Shown here: piece by piece, positions 57,331-64,000 of the stretch
Position numbering within the stretch: the first letter of the stretch is position 1
Layout: every line of letters starts with the position of its first letter
Assembly: GCA_910578935.1 (NCBI GenBank)
Contig: CAJTSM010000014.1
Coordinates: forward strand, 6,381-70,380
Direction: 5' to 3'
Length of the DNA stretch: 64,000 bases
From: an uncultured Oscillibacter sp.
GTDB lineage: Bacteria; Bacillota; Clostridia; Oscillospirales; Oscillospiraceae
Program-made: the position numbers and the translations under genes
The notes under the pieces: model-generated
Told to the model about the DNA's origin: nothing
What the model saw: only the letters and a program-made list of their open reading frames with translations
Databases searched by the model: none

Positions 57331-57354
57331 AATGAATCTCACGGTGAGACGCGA
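57331..57354. repeat. 24-bp hairpin repeat, copy 2
   Basis: The same unit with a perfect palindrome TCTCACGGTGAGA, two bases past the peptidase stop. Compared with copy 1, both bases of one stem pair are changed (C-G to T-A), keeping the pairing. Confidence 0.8.
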
Positions 57355-57410
57355 TTCCTGTTGGGGCTGTTGACAAAGTGATTGTTTGAAGCGCCGGATA
57401 CGGTCGTAGG

Positions 57411-57471
57411 GTAAGCGTCAAAAGGGAGCGGCGGCCAAAGGAGTGGATCGCCGCTCCCCTTTGACGCTTAC
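57411..57471. repeat. 23-bp-arm inverted repeat at the backbone-cargo boundary
   Basis: The arm 57411-57433 (GTAAGCGTCAAAAGGG...) recurs in reverse complement at 57449-57471 with one mismatch; the centre is 15 bases. No T-run follows. Directly after it base composition turns clearly AT-rich. It may be a strong terminator or the end of the cargo segment. Confidence 0.75.
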
Positions 57472-57649
57472 GTCCCCCCTCAAATGGTGCTATTGGGCCT
57501 TGATTGTTTATGATGCAAAAATGATGAAACGAAAGCGCACACTATGGGAGATATGGGGATTGTCTCGCAGCGAATGCAATAGTTCCCTATATGCTTTTTC
57601 TCTTGAAAGAGTAATATGCGAAATAATTTCAAGAAAAGTGGAGGTTAAG

Positions 57650-58771
57650 ATGAAAAAGGTCAAAAAAATGATGGAGATTGCAATAAGCGCGGTAGTTCTC
57701 CTGGCATTATTGGGAGGATGTGCCCATACATCTCAGAGCCAAGAACAATCAAATATTGATGAGGGCCGTATAAATACAGATTCCCAAGTCGTTGGGGCAC
57801 AAGACGAAACGAATGCTGCTGCCGGAAATGAACAGAACACAACCGTTTTCATAGATGAAAAATTGGATGAAAACTTGTTCATCAGTGCGGAACTGAAAGT
57901 GCCGGAAAAAACACTTTATGAGTATGCAACGCAATTAAAAAGTTTTGACTATGCTAAAGTGCAAGAAGCAATCGGGCCAAATGCAGAAGGCAACCTTGCT
58001 GTTGATGATGGGAACGATGGATTTACGAGCGGCTCACTTACATATCAAAGAAATGATATGGCAAACCATTTGGACACCTACTGTTCCTATGCGGGAGAGA
58101 TGGGATTGACAGATGACAGGGAGTTGTCTTTTATGTCCCAAGCGGATGCTGTTGCAAGGATGCAGAATTTTATAGGGATGCTTGGAGTGGGCGGAGAACC
58201 GGAAGCCCTTGATGTGGTTGCTATGGATCAGGCGGATTTTGAGAATGCGAAAAAAGCGATCATGGAAGATGGCGACTATCAGTTTTTGTCAGCAAAGGGA
58301 TATGGAAACGATACGTTTGATGAAGGGATGGAAGTGTACCGGATCATTTTTCGAGTAAATGTAAATGGGACCCCCGTATACCGAAGCGAGCCAAATCTGC
58401 GGCAAACAAGTGAGAGATTTTTAGCTTATCCGGCTGTTATAACGGCATTGTTATCCAATAGCGGGATTGAAATGATTACGATGTCGGGAATGTTTGAACC
58501 TTATGGAGAACATCAGAAGGAAGCGCCTATTATATGTGAAGATGGCATCAAAGAAGCGATTATGAAAAAATTTGGCGATGTGATCTTAACAAGCGAGTTT
58601 CGGGCGAAGAATATTTGGATGGAGTATATCCCGCTTCTGCGAGAAGACTCTTTTACGGAGATGGATTTGATTCCGGCATGGTGCGTTGATTTTGAAGTAG
58701 ATGGAAATTCGGTTCAAGACAGCAGATATTCCATTCGATTCAACGCGGTCACAGGAGAGGAAATTTCGTGA
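57650..58771 (+). CDS. Cargo lipoprotein of unknown function
   Basis: A 373-residue lipoprotein: basic start, hydrophobic core and lipobox LLGGC (Cys near 24), then an acidic, Asn/Gln-rich linker. Two related outer regions follow ('FIDEKLDENLFISAELKVPEKTLYEYATQLKSF', and 'EVYRIIFRVNVNGTPVYRSEPN', 'AWCVDFEVDGNSVQDSRYSIRFNAVTGE'). The second resembles PepSY-like or sensor folds, judged by eye only. GTGGAGG precedes the ATG. It is followed by two permeases and an ATPase with overlapping ends, so it may be the outer partner of that exporter. Codon use is AT-rich, unlike the flanks. Confidence 0.78.
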   Translation: MKKVKKMMEIAISAVVLLALLGGCAHTSQSQEQSNIDEGRINTDSQVVGAQDETNAAAGNEQNTTVFIDEKLDENLFISAELKVPEKTLYEYATQLKSFDYAKVQEAIGPNAEGNLAVDDGNDGFTSGSLTYQRNDMANHLDTYCSYAGEMGLTDDRELSFMSQADAVARMQNFIGMLGVGGEPEALDVVAMDQADFENAKKAIMEDGDYQFLSAKGYGNDTFDEGMEVYRIIFRVNVNGTPVYRSEPNLRQTSERFLAYPAVITALLSNSGIEMITMSGMFEPYGEHQKEAPIICEDGIKEAIMKKFGDVILTSEFRAKNIWMEYIPLLREDSFTEMDLIPAWCVDFEVDGNSVQDSRYSIRFNAVTGEEIS

Positions 58772-59583
58772 GTCGGATATTCGTAAATGAATGGAAACGG
58801 GCAATCAATACAAGCACCGTCTTAGCGGTTATTGGCGTGATATTTTGCGCCTGCTTTGATTCATGGAATGATCTGATCAGCGCAATGCAAAGCGGCGATC
58901 CGGTCTGGTGCGTATACTATTTTATAAGTAATTCCGCATTCGGAGGAATGTGCGGGAATTATATATTGCCTGTTTTTGCGGCTCTGCCTTTTGCGGCCAG
59001 CTTTTGCGAGGAAAGGAACAGCAGGGCGGTCGCATACATTGCTTCCAGAGAGGGAATGCGAAGGTATGGCGCTGTGAAATATATAGTAAATATCCTGATA
59101 GGCGGGCTGGTTGTTGCGTTAGGAACAGTTTTGCTGATTTTACTTTTGCGTACAAGGCTGCGGATGACAGGCGATTATTATGAGGTGTCTTTTGAAAGCG
59201 CAGCAGATCCGTTTCATAAATGGCTGGCGGTTCATTACCCGGTCCGCTACTGCGCGGCAGAGGCGGCTCTTGGATTTATGCGCGGGATGATATGGGCTGG
59301 CGCTTCTATGTTTGTGTCATTATATTTAAGGGATAAATTCGTCATTACGACGTTTCCCTTTTTGGGCAGCTATGTGATCGTTAAAGCGAGTCAGGCATTT
59401 TCCCTTGACGTGAACTGGCGGTTTGACCAAATATTGATCGGCAGAACAGTTATTCGAAGCAGCGGATACACGGTTATGGCCGCGGCTCTTGTCTCAAGTA
59501 TTTTGGTTTTCCTGATGGGCGTATGTTTTACGGAAAAGTTGGTGAAGGGGCTTAGAGATGGGCTGTATTATGAAAGCAAATAA
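58768..59583 (+). CDS. ABC-2 type permease, first subunit (cargo)
   Basis: A 271-residue membrane protein with six hydrophobic segments (about 15-32, 55-78, 100-125, 165-190, 200-220, 240-262). The motif 'FAASFCEERNSRAVAYIASREGMRRYGAVKYIV' in the first cytoplasmic loop is common in ABC-2 exporters of Firmicutes bacteriocin-immunity and antibiotic-resistance systems. The GTG start has AGGAGAGG 7 bases upstream and overlaps the lipoprotein stop. Confidence 0.82.
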   Translation: MSRIFVNEWKRAINTSTVLAVIGVIFCACFDSWNDLISAMQSGDPVWCVYYFISNSAFGGMCGNYILPVFAALPFAASFCEERNSRAVAYIASREGMRRYGAVKYIVNILIGGLVVALGTVLLILLLRTRLRMTGDYYEVSFESAADPFHKWLAVHYPVRYCAAEAALGFMRGMIWAGASMFVSLYLRDKFVITTFPFLGSYVIVKASQAFSLDVNWRFDQILIGRTVIRSSGYTVMAAALVSSILVFLMGVCFTEKLVKGLRDGLYYESK

Positions 59584-60430
59584 AGTATCAAACTATAACA
59601 TGAGAATGTTACGGGAGAATATAAGAATACCATTCATCCTTATGATTGCTTCGCTGTGCGTGATGGAAAGCCTTTTTGCCATTTTAGCCTTCAGCCGGAG
59701 TGTACATATAGACGTTACACCGTTTGCCTTTGTCTTTATAGTCAATCATTACGGAACGCAGTTTGTTATAGCGGCATGTGCGGTCATTCTGTTTTGCAAT
59801 GCGCCATTTGAAGATGAATCCTATCAATATATGATCTCCAGAGCTGGAAGACTGTCGTGGGGATTGGGGCAGGTCCTTTACATCACAAAAATGTCGATTC
59901 TCTATATCGCTTGTTTGGCAGCAGCAACGATCATTCCATTTCTTGGACATATTCAATGGTCAAATGAATGGGGCAAGATTTGGGGAACGTTGGGAAAAAC
60001 AAATGCCGGGGCGGGGTTCGGCGTGAAGCTGTCGGTAAACCAGAATATTATGCGGCAGTATGAGCCTGTCAATGCGCTGCTTATCAGCATATTCCTGGAG
60101 TTTTCCTGCGTTTTGTGTATTGGATTGCTGATTTATTTTGGAAATAAGATAACCGCTAAATCGGCAGGAACATTTGCGGGGGCACTGGTCGCTGTTTTGG
60201 ATATATGCGTCTCAAATGACTGGCTGGACTGGGCGTATAGGTTCTCGCCGGTGAGCTTGGCGCAGTTGGGGCTGTTTTATGGTTTCGCGCCCAAATGGGG
60301 AATCAATCTGGCATATGCGGAGAAGTTTTTCGCGTTTGCGGCAGTAAGCCTCAGTGCATTATGCGCGGCCGCAAATTACAGGGAAAAGGTAATCAACAGA
60401 ATCAACGAAAGGCGCATTCATGAAAGATAA
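59558..60430 (+). CDS. ABC-2 type permease, second subunit (cargo)
   Basis: A 290-residue membrane protein with six hydrophobic segments and the loop 'FCNAPFEDESYQYMISRAGRLSWGLGQVLYITKMSIL', parallel to the first subunit's loop, so the two probably form a heterodimeric channel. The ATG at 59558 has AAGGGG at a good distance; an in-frame ATG at 59570 is also possible. It overlaps the preceding gene by 26 bases and the ATPase by 11. Confidence 0.82.
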   Translation: MGCIMKANKVSNYNMRMLRENIRIPFILMIASLCVMESLFAILAFSRSVHIDVTPFAFVFIVNHYGTQFVIAACAVILFCNAPFEDESYQYMISRAGRLSWGLGQVLYITKMSILYIACLAAATIIPFLGHIQWSNEWGKIWGTLGKTNAGAGFGVKLSVNQNIMRQYEPVNALLISIFLEFSCVLCIGLLIYFGNKITAKSAGTFAGALVAVLDICVSNDWLDWAYRFSPVSLAQLGLFYGFAPKWGINLAYAEKFFAFAAVSLSALCAAANYREKVINRINERRIHER

Positions 60431-61070
60431 ACGCGGGATTTTTGTAGAGAATGTGACGAAGGTATTTGGCGGGCAGGACGCGTTAAAAAACGTATCCGCG
60501 AAATTTGAAATGAGGAAAATCTATGGCATCGCAGGAAGAAACGGTTCCGGCAAAACAGTTCTGCTCAAATGCATTTGCGGCTTGCTGTATCCCACGGCAG
60601 GGACAATAACAGTGGATGGCAAAATCGTTGGAAAGGATGTGGATTATCCGGAAAATATAGGTTTTATCATTGAAACGCCAGGCTTTCTTCCAAGGTATTC
60701 CGGCTTAAAAAACTTGAAATATTTAGCGTCTGTCAGGGGAAGGGTTCAAGAAGACGAAATACGAAAATGCATGGAACTCGTAGGATTAGATCCTGATGAC
60801 AAAAAACGCGTCGGAAATTATTCACTTGGTATGAGACAGCGCCTTGGAATTGCGCAGGCGTTAATGGAAAATCCAGACATTCTTATATTGGACGAGCCGA
60901 TGAACGCACTCGATCATAATGGTGTTGAAGACATAAGAATGGTTTTATTGGAGATGAAGGAAAAAGGCAAGCTGATTATCATTGCAAGCCATGTTCGGGA
61001 TGATATTGATATTCTATGCGATGAAGTCTATGGAATGGACGCGGGGATTTTGAAGAAAATAGAAGATTGA
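60420..61070 (+). CDS. ABC transporter ATP-binding protein (cargo)
   Basis: A 216-residue ATPase: Walker A 'GRNGSGKTVLL' near residue 39, Q-loop 'GFIIETPGFLPRYSGLKNL', signature 'YSLGMRQRLGIAQAL', Walker B 'ILILDEPMNALD' and switch 'IIASHV'. The ETPGF...YSGLKNL Q-loop and 'SLGMRQRLGIA' are typical of exporters of the bacitracin/lantibiotic-immunity kind. It completes the lipoprotein-permease-permease-ATPase operon. Confidence 0.88.
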   Translation: MKDKRGIFVENVTKVFGGQDALKNVSAKFEMRKIYGIAGRNGSGKTVLLKCICGLLYPTAGTITVDGKIVGKDVDYPENIGFIIETPGFLPRYSGLKNLKYLASVRGRVQEDEIRKCMELVGLDPDDKKRVGNYSLGMRQRLGIAQALMENPDILILDEPMNALDHNGVEDIRMVLLEMKEKGKLIIIASHVRDDIDILCDEVYGMDAGILKKIED

Positions 61071-61152
61071 AGACTACCTCTTTTAATATCAGCTAATATC
61101 AGCGCAAAGACATGGCAGCGGTTTTCACGATTTTCTGAAAAGGAGAAAAACG

Positions 61153-61326
61153 ATGTACAACAATCCAATTTTAGATGCCAGCGGGAAGGCAAAAAAAGAA
61201 GATTTAGGCCGCATTGAGCAGAAATTTCATGTAAAAAACCCTGCGGAGATGCGGGAACACTATCTGGACTATAATGGTGGACGCCCGGAAAGAACCGTTT
61301 TTGCGGGCAAAAACGGCGACGATTAA
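61153..61326 (+). CDS. 57-residue peptide, unknown
   Basis: A small frame with AAAAGGAGAAAAACG before its ATG, 82 bases after the ATPase stop. The sequence is hydrophilic: 'MYNNPILDASGKAKKEDLGR', 'KFHVKNPAEMREHYLDYNGG', ending AGKNGDD. There are no cysteines, no double-glycine cleavage site and no signal. It could be a regulator, a leftover of an element gene, or a peptide linked to the exporter; I cannot decide. Confidence 0.55.
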   Translation: MYNNPILDASGKAKKEDLGRIEQKFHVKNPAEMREHYLDYNGGRPERTVFAGKNGDD

Positions 61327-61329
61327 GTT

Positions 61330-61834
61330 TTTCAAAGCCAATATGCAGAGAAATTATCAAGAATAAAGTAAACCCATCTGCCGCACGACGGCAAAAGAAA
61401 AAAAGCCGTTGTACAGCAGAAGATAGTCATGCCTTATTATACCGAACGGCGGCTTTTGAGAAATCAAAGCCGCCGCTTTCTATACTATCATGTAAATAAA
61501 GGTTGGCGGCATGGGGAGGATGCCGCTGTGCTAGCTTTATATTCCAACAGGAAAAAAGAAATTTCCCGATCAAAAAAATTCTGTTTATGGATAGGGGGGA
61601 ATGTGCCCTCTGGAATAAACTATATAGTGGAAGTAAAAGCCATTTTACTTTATATCGTGTCCGGCTGGCCTATAACCAGCCGGGCATTTTTTGTCGAATC
61701 TCGCCGCTGTCGAAAAATTTCCCAAAATTTTTTTCAAAAAGAAACCATTTAGCGGGCAGCAAAGGACAGCAGCGGTGTCTTGGTAGCGGAAAGGGAGAGG
61801 ACCACCTTATCCCCCAACGAAAGGGGGTGAGAAA
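61330..61834. other. Gene-free spacer with two terminator-like hairpins
   Basis: CGGCGGCTTTTGA/TCAAAGCCGCCG (61447-61475) ends the cargo transcript, and CCGGCTGG/CCAGCCGG followed by GCATTTTTTG (61660-61692) is a second strong terminator. A frame open over 61429-61752 has no ribosome site and runs through both hairpins, so I do not call it. The sigma gene's AAAGGGGG lies at 61821-61827. Confidence 0.6.
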
Positions 61835-62266
61835 ATGGGATCGATCCCCCGCGACCATGACGAGCGGGTCCGCTTTGACGCTTTCTGCAAGGCGGTCCTG
61901 CGAAACGAGGCCCGGAACCACATGCGGGACCTGCGCCGCCAGCGGAGGCATGAGACTTCGCTGGACGCCGTTCCGCAGGCGGAAATGGACAAGCTCTCCA
62001 CGGCGGATCACTACCCCAGCGACAGCTTTGAGTTTTCCCCGCATGAATATGACCTGCTGATCGACAATGAGCTTGTGGCCGACGCCTTCGCCGGTCTGCC
62101 CGCCACGGAGCAGAGCATTTTGATTCTGCGCTGTGTGCTGGAGCTGACGGGCGAGGAGATCGGCGGCCTCCTGGGAATGTCCAGAAGCGCCGTACAGCGG
62201 CGCAGGACGAAAACCCTGGAGGAACTTCGGGCGAAATTGACGGCGTTGATGCCGAAGGGAGGTTGA
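61835..62266 (+). CDS. Sigma-70-like factor of mobile elements
   Basis: A 143-residue protein with a C-terminal region-4 HTH: 'DAFAGLPATEQSILILRCVLELTGEEIGGLLGMSRSAVQRRRTKTLEELRAKL'. The N-terminal part is basic and helical. It corresponds in position and size to the sigma-like protein encoded before the HTH gene and recombinase in Tn916- and Tn1549-like elements, where it controls element genes. AAAGGGGGTGAGAAA precedes the ATG. Confidence 0.87.
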   Translation: MGSIPRDHDERVRFDAFCKAVLRNEARNHMRDLRRQRRHETSLDAVPQAEMDKLSTADHYPSDSFEFSPHEYDLLIDNELVADAFAGLPATEQSILILRCVLELTGEEIGGLLGMSRSAVQRRRTKTLEELRAKLTALMPKGG

Positions 62267-62272
62267 AAGCAA

Positions 62273-62509
62273 ATGAAACGGCCCCATCACAAGGGCAGAG
62301 AGCTGCTGCCCCTTTCGGTGATCCATGCGGCCCAGGCCGGGGATGCCGAGGCCATAGAGCAGATTCTGCGGTACTACGGAGGCTACATAAACAAACTCTG
62401 TACCCGGAAGCTCGTAGACGCAGGCGGCTATCCCCATGAGTGCCTGGACGAGTACATGAAGCGCCGTCTGGAAATCAAGCTCATTCAAGCCATCGTCACC
62501 ACGAGCTGA
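62273..62509 (+). CDS. Helix-turn-helix domain protein (HTH_16 type)
   Basis: A 78-residue protein, 'LLPLSVIHAAQAGDAEAIEQILRYYGGYINKLCTRKL...GYPHECLDEYMKRRLEIKLIQAIV', the standard small partner downstream of the sigma-like gene in Tn916-like elements (Orf8-like). It starts 6 bases after the sigma stop. Confidence 0.87.
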   Translation: MKRPHHKGRELLPLSVIHAAQAGDAEAIEQILRYYGGYINKLCTRKLVDAGGYPHECLDEYMKRRLEIKLIQAIVTTS

Positions 62510-62921
62510 CGACGCAGGCCCGTCAGAACGGCTTACCCTTTCCCCGTTCTGACCCCGATCTTCTGAACCTTGACAAAGAAAGCCCGCAAGATAACGGCGG
62601 CGCAGCATAGGGCAACGGATACGATCTGTTCGCGCCGAGCTACACGGTGGACACGCCATGACACTTTTCCCCTACGGGGAAAAGCCGAGCGACACCCATC
62701 GTGCCGGAAAGTAAGGGCGGCACCTTGCGGGCAACGACACGCGGACAGGACATTGAGACTCCCTTACAGCCAAGTCCGAGTGTTGAAAGCGTCGCAGGCA
62801 ATGGGTAGGGCCGCGTGAGAACCACGCGGGGGTGAGAGGCCCGTGGAGCTGGTGAGCCGCCAGCCGTCCGATTCATGCCCATAAAAACCGTACACTGTTT
62901 GTACGGTAGTCCCTACCAGCA
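62510..62921 (+). ncRNA. Long gene-free, hairpin-rich segment, candidate structured RNA
   Basis: About 410 bases carry no plausible gene but many hairpins on the plus strand: TCAGAACGG/CCGTTCTGA (62523-62552), TTTTCCCC/GGGGAAAA (62664-62682), CCGCGTG/CACGCGG (62812-62831), GCTGG/CCAGC (near 62849-62865) and CCGTACA/TGTACGG (62888-62906). Purine-rich GNRA-like loops and runs such as GGGGGTGAGAGGCCCG look like a folded RNA. The location between the regulators and tnpW suggests a conserved element RNA. I cannot match it to a named class. Confidence 0.4.
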
Positions 62922-62945
62922 AATGAATCCCACCGTGAGACGCAA
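62922..62945. repeat. 24-bp hairpin repeat, copy 3
   Basis: The same unit (core TCCCACCGTGAGA) with one unpaired C-A position in the stem. Confidence 0.75.
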
Positions 62946-62969
62946 ATCTATAAGGGTGAATCCCTCATA

Positions 62970-62993
62970 AATGAATCCCATGGTGAGACGCGA
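62970..62993. repeat. 24-bp hairpin repeat, copy 4
   Basis: The same unit (core TCCCATGGTGAGA), 48 bases after copy 3 and just upstream of tnpW; an AGGGTGAATCCCT hairpin lies between them. Confidence 0.75.
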
Positions 62994-63015
62994 ATCCAAA
63001 GAAAGGGTGTTCACA

Positions 63016-63174
63016 TTGGCTGATAAGAATTTGAGCAGACAGCCCGATGCTGAAAAGATCAAAATTGGAACCACGACTTACATCGCGAATGGATATTTCG
63101 CCGCCCGCGGCGTCACTGTTTCCGAAAAAATCAAGCGTTTACTTGAAAAGGAAACCAAGCGGAAGCCTTGCTGA
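63016..63174 (+). CDS. tnpW: TnpW family transposon protein
   Basis: A 52-residue protein, 'DAEKIKIGTTTYIANGYFAARGVTVSEKIKRLLEKE', matching the TnpW family (IG.TTY.V...F......T...KI.RLI). TnpW accompanies TnpX-type recombinases and may aid excision. The TTG at 63016 is chosen because AAAGGG lies 9 bases upstream; a longer in-frame start at 62971 would translate through hairpin repeat copy 4. Confidence 0.8.
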   Translation: MADKNLSRQPDAEKIKIGTTTYIANGYFAARGVTVSEKIKRLLEKETKRKPC

Positions 63175-63264
63175 TTTCCCCCGAAATTTGACGCTTTTCT
63201 TGATATTTAATATAATATAAGTGTCATAAGGCAAGAAACGGTGACTGCCGGATTGGAGGCTATG

Positions 63265-64000
63265 ATGAACAGGCAGTTCAACAATATGACTGAAAAATGG
63301 GTAGCTCTCTACGTCCGCCTCTCCCGTGATGACGAGAATGAAGGGGACAGTAACAGCATTGCCCATCAAAAGGAACTGATTTCCAAGTATGCCGCTGACC
63401 ATGGTTTTCGGAATATCCGCTTTTTCGTAGACGACGGATTCTCTGGAACAAACTTCGACCGGCCCATGTTCAATCAGATGATCGCCGATGCCAGAGCGGG
63501 GAAAATCAATCTGATTTTATGCAAAGACCTCAGTCGCCTCGGCAGAGATTACATCGAGGCTGGCCGATATACGGACATCATTTTCCCTTCGATGGGCTGC
63601 CGGTTCATCGCTCTCAATGACGGCGTGGATACCATCCACAAGAACAATGAGATGCTGGTAATTTTGAAGAATGTCATGAACGACCTCTACGCACGAGATA
63701 CCAGCAGTAAAATCCGGGCAGTGAAACAGTCCACCTTCAAGAGCGGAAAGTATGTTGGCTGCTACGCTCCCATCGGCTACCGAAAATCTCCGGCGGACAA
63801 GCACATCCTTGAAATCGACCCTGTGACCGCGCCTGTTGTCCTCCGCATTTTCGATATGCGTTTGCAGGGGGACAGCTTCCGGAAGATCGCCCGGACGCTG
63901 AATGAGGAAGGCGTCCCCTCTCCCCGTGGCTTCTACTACATGGCGGAGGGCAGGCCGAATCTGCGGGGTGAAACGCCCTACTGGAACGATGTGACGGTCA
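63265..64000 (+). CDS. Large serine recombinase (TnpX-like), N-terminal part
   Basis: The frame is open to the window end (about 245 residues). It has the resolvase/invertase catalytic domain: 'VALYVRLSRDDENEGDSNSIAHQKEL' with the catalytic serine in RLSRDD, 'DDGFSGTNFDRPMFNQMIADARAGKINLILCKDLSRLGRDY', and then the recombinase domain start 'PIGYRKSP...LEIDPVTAPVVLRIFDM...SFRKIARTLNEEGVPSPRG'. It would cut and rejoin attachment sites to move the element. GGAGG at 63255-63259 fits the ATG at 63265. The zinc-ribbon and coiled-coil parts lie outside the window. Confidence 0.92.
   Translation, partial: MNRQFNNMTEKWVALYVRLSRDDENEGDSNSIAHQKELISKYAADHGFRNIRFFVDDGFSGTNFDRPMFNQMIADARAGKINLILCKDLSRLGRDYIEAGRYTDIIFPSMGCRFIALNDGVDTIHKNNEMLVILKNVMNDLYARDTSSKIRAVKQSTFKSGKYVGCYAPIGYRKSPADKHILEIDPVTAPVVLRIFDMRLQGDSFRKIARTLNEEGVPSPRGFYYMAEGRPNLRGETPYWNDVTV

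Larger units (their letters stand above)
52780..64000. mobile_element. Integrated element with large serine recombinase (degenerate conjugative element)
   Basis: From a terminator at 52782 on, the content changes to mobile-element genes: RepA_N initiator, ParB-like protein, PAPS-reductase fragment, CD1108-type peptidase, AT-rich ABC cargo, sigma-like and HTH proteins, TnpW and a TnpX-like recombinase. The order of the end module resembles Tn5397/Tn4451 and Tn1549-like elements. The relaxase, coupling protein, VirB4 and VirB6 expected between the PAPS gene and the peptidase are not here. The left end is between 52450 and 52782; the right end is outside the window. Confidence 0.75.

Noticed and set aside
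57650..61070. Lantibiotic biosynthesis cluster
   Set aside because: Only exporter-like parts are present; no precursor with a leader, no LanM/LanB/C and no modifying enzyme were seen, and the 57-residue peptide has no Cys.
61429..61752. A 107-codon open frame downstream of the cargo operon
   Set aside because: It crosses two strong terminator hairpins and has no ribosome site or recognisable pattern.
1..64000. tRNA and rRNA genes
   Set aside because: I looked for cloverleaf-like GGTTCGA..C arms and rRNA signature blocks and found none I could support; a dedicated RNA scan would be decisive.

Overview
The window looks like a chromosome segment of a strictly anaerobic, spore-forming, high-GC member of the Clostridia, most like the Oscillospiraceae (Flavonifractor, Lawsonibacter and Dysosmobacter type organisms). 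This rests on Firmicutes-only gene content (YtrA-type GntR regulator with an ABC exporter, RNase J, BofA, a CwlJ-GerQ pair, an era-yqzL-recO block), an oxygen-detoxifying flavodiiron protein, strong AGGAGG ribosome sites, and intergenic spaces packed with GC-rich palindromic repeats ending in CCCCTAC. Species cannot be named from the sequence alone.

Layout. 1-5.5 kb: a partial membrane protein, a repeat-rich spacer, a GntR/ABC operon with its own operator, a small membrane exporter, a lipoprotein and a flavodiiron protein. 5.5-9.2 kb: a DEAD-box helicase, a small XRE regulator, and RNase J behind a long structured leader or RNA gene. 9.2-24.3 kb: a DNA-repair-rich stretch on the + strand (radC, uvrB, uvrA, era, a tiny yqzL gene, recO, mutS2), interrupted by a divergent XRE/small-protein pair sharing a perfect palindrome and by a 134-bp tandem repeat. 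24.4-35.7 kb: uridine phosphorylase, two unknown proteins, a copper module (csoR-copA with a copZ domain fused on), a hexapeptide transferase, a PdaA-like deacetylase, a nuclease/exonuclease pair, a shortened pyruvate-kinase paralogue next to mtnA, and an AbiH-type protein. 36-46 kb: an SLH surface protein, a MacAB-like exporter, and a TRAP-TAXI uptake system. 46-52.4 kb: CBS protein, tadA, DUF2508-bofA, rplM-rpsI, the cwlJ-gerQ germination pair, a DUF2200 protein, a glycosyltransferase and a TSCPD protein.

From about 52.8 kb to the end lies an integrated element: a RepA_N initiator, a double-ParB protein, a truncated PAPS-reductase-like gene, a CD1108-type C40 peptidase, an AT-rich cargo (lipoprotein, two permeases, ATPase, 57-residue peptide), then a sigma-like factor, an HTH protein, a long gene-free structured segment, TnpW and a large serine recombinase that runs off the window. 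No relaxase, coupling protein or VirB4 is visible, so it reads as a conjugative element that has lost its transfer core, unless genes lie beyond base 64000.

The most unusual observation is the TRAP-TAXI binding protein: its two halves are in swapped order compared with every TAXI protein I know, i.e. a circular permutation. Others are a 140-bp MITE-like repeat present twice with probable target duplications, four copies of a 24-bp hairpin repeat in the integrated element, mutually exclusive hairpins between the TAXI gene and its permease, a copZ domain fused to copA while keeping its own ribosome site, a probable CTG start in the pyruvate-kinase paralogue, and two unassigned structured RNA candidates.
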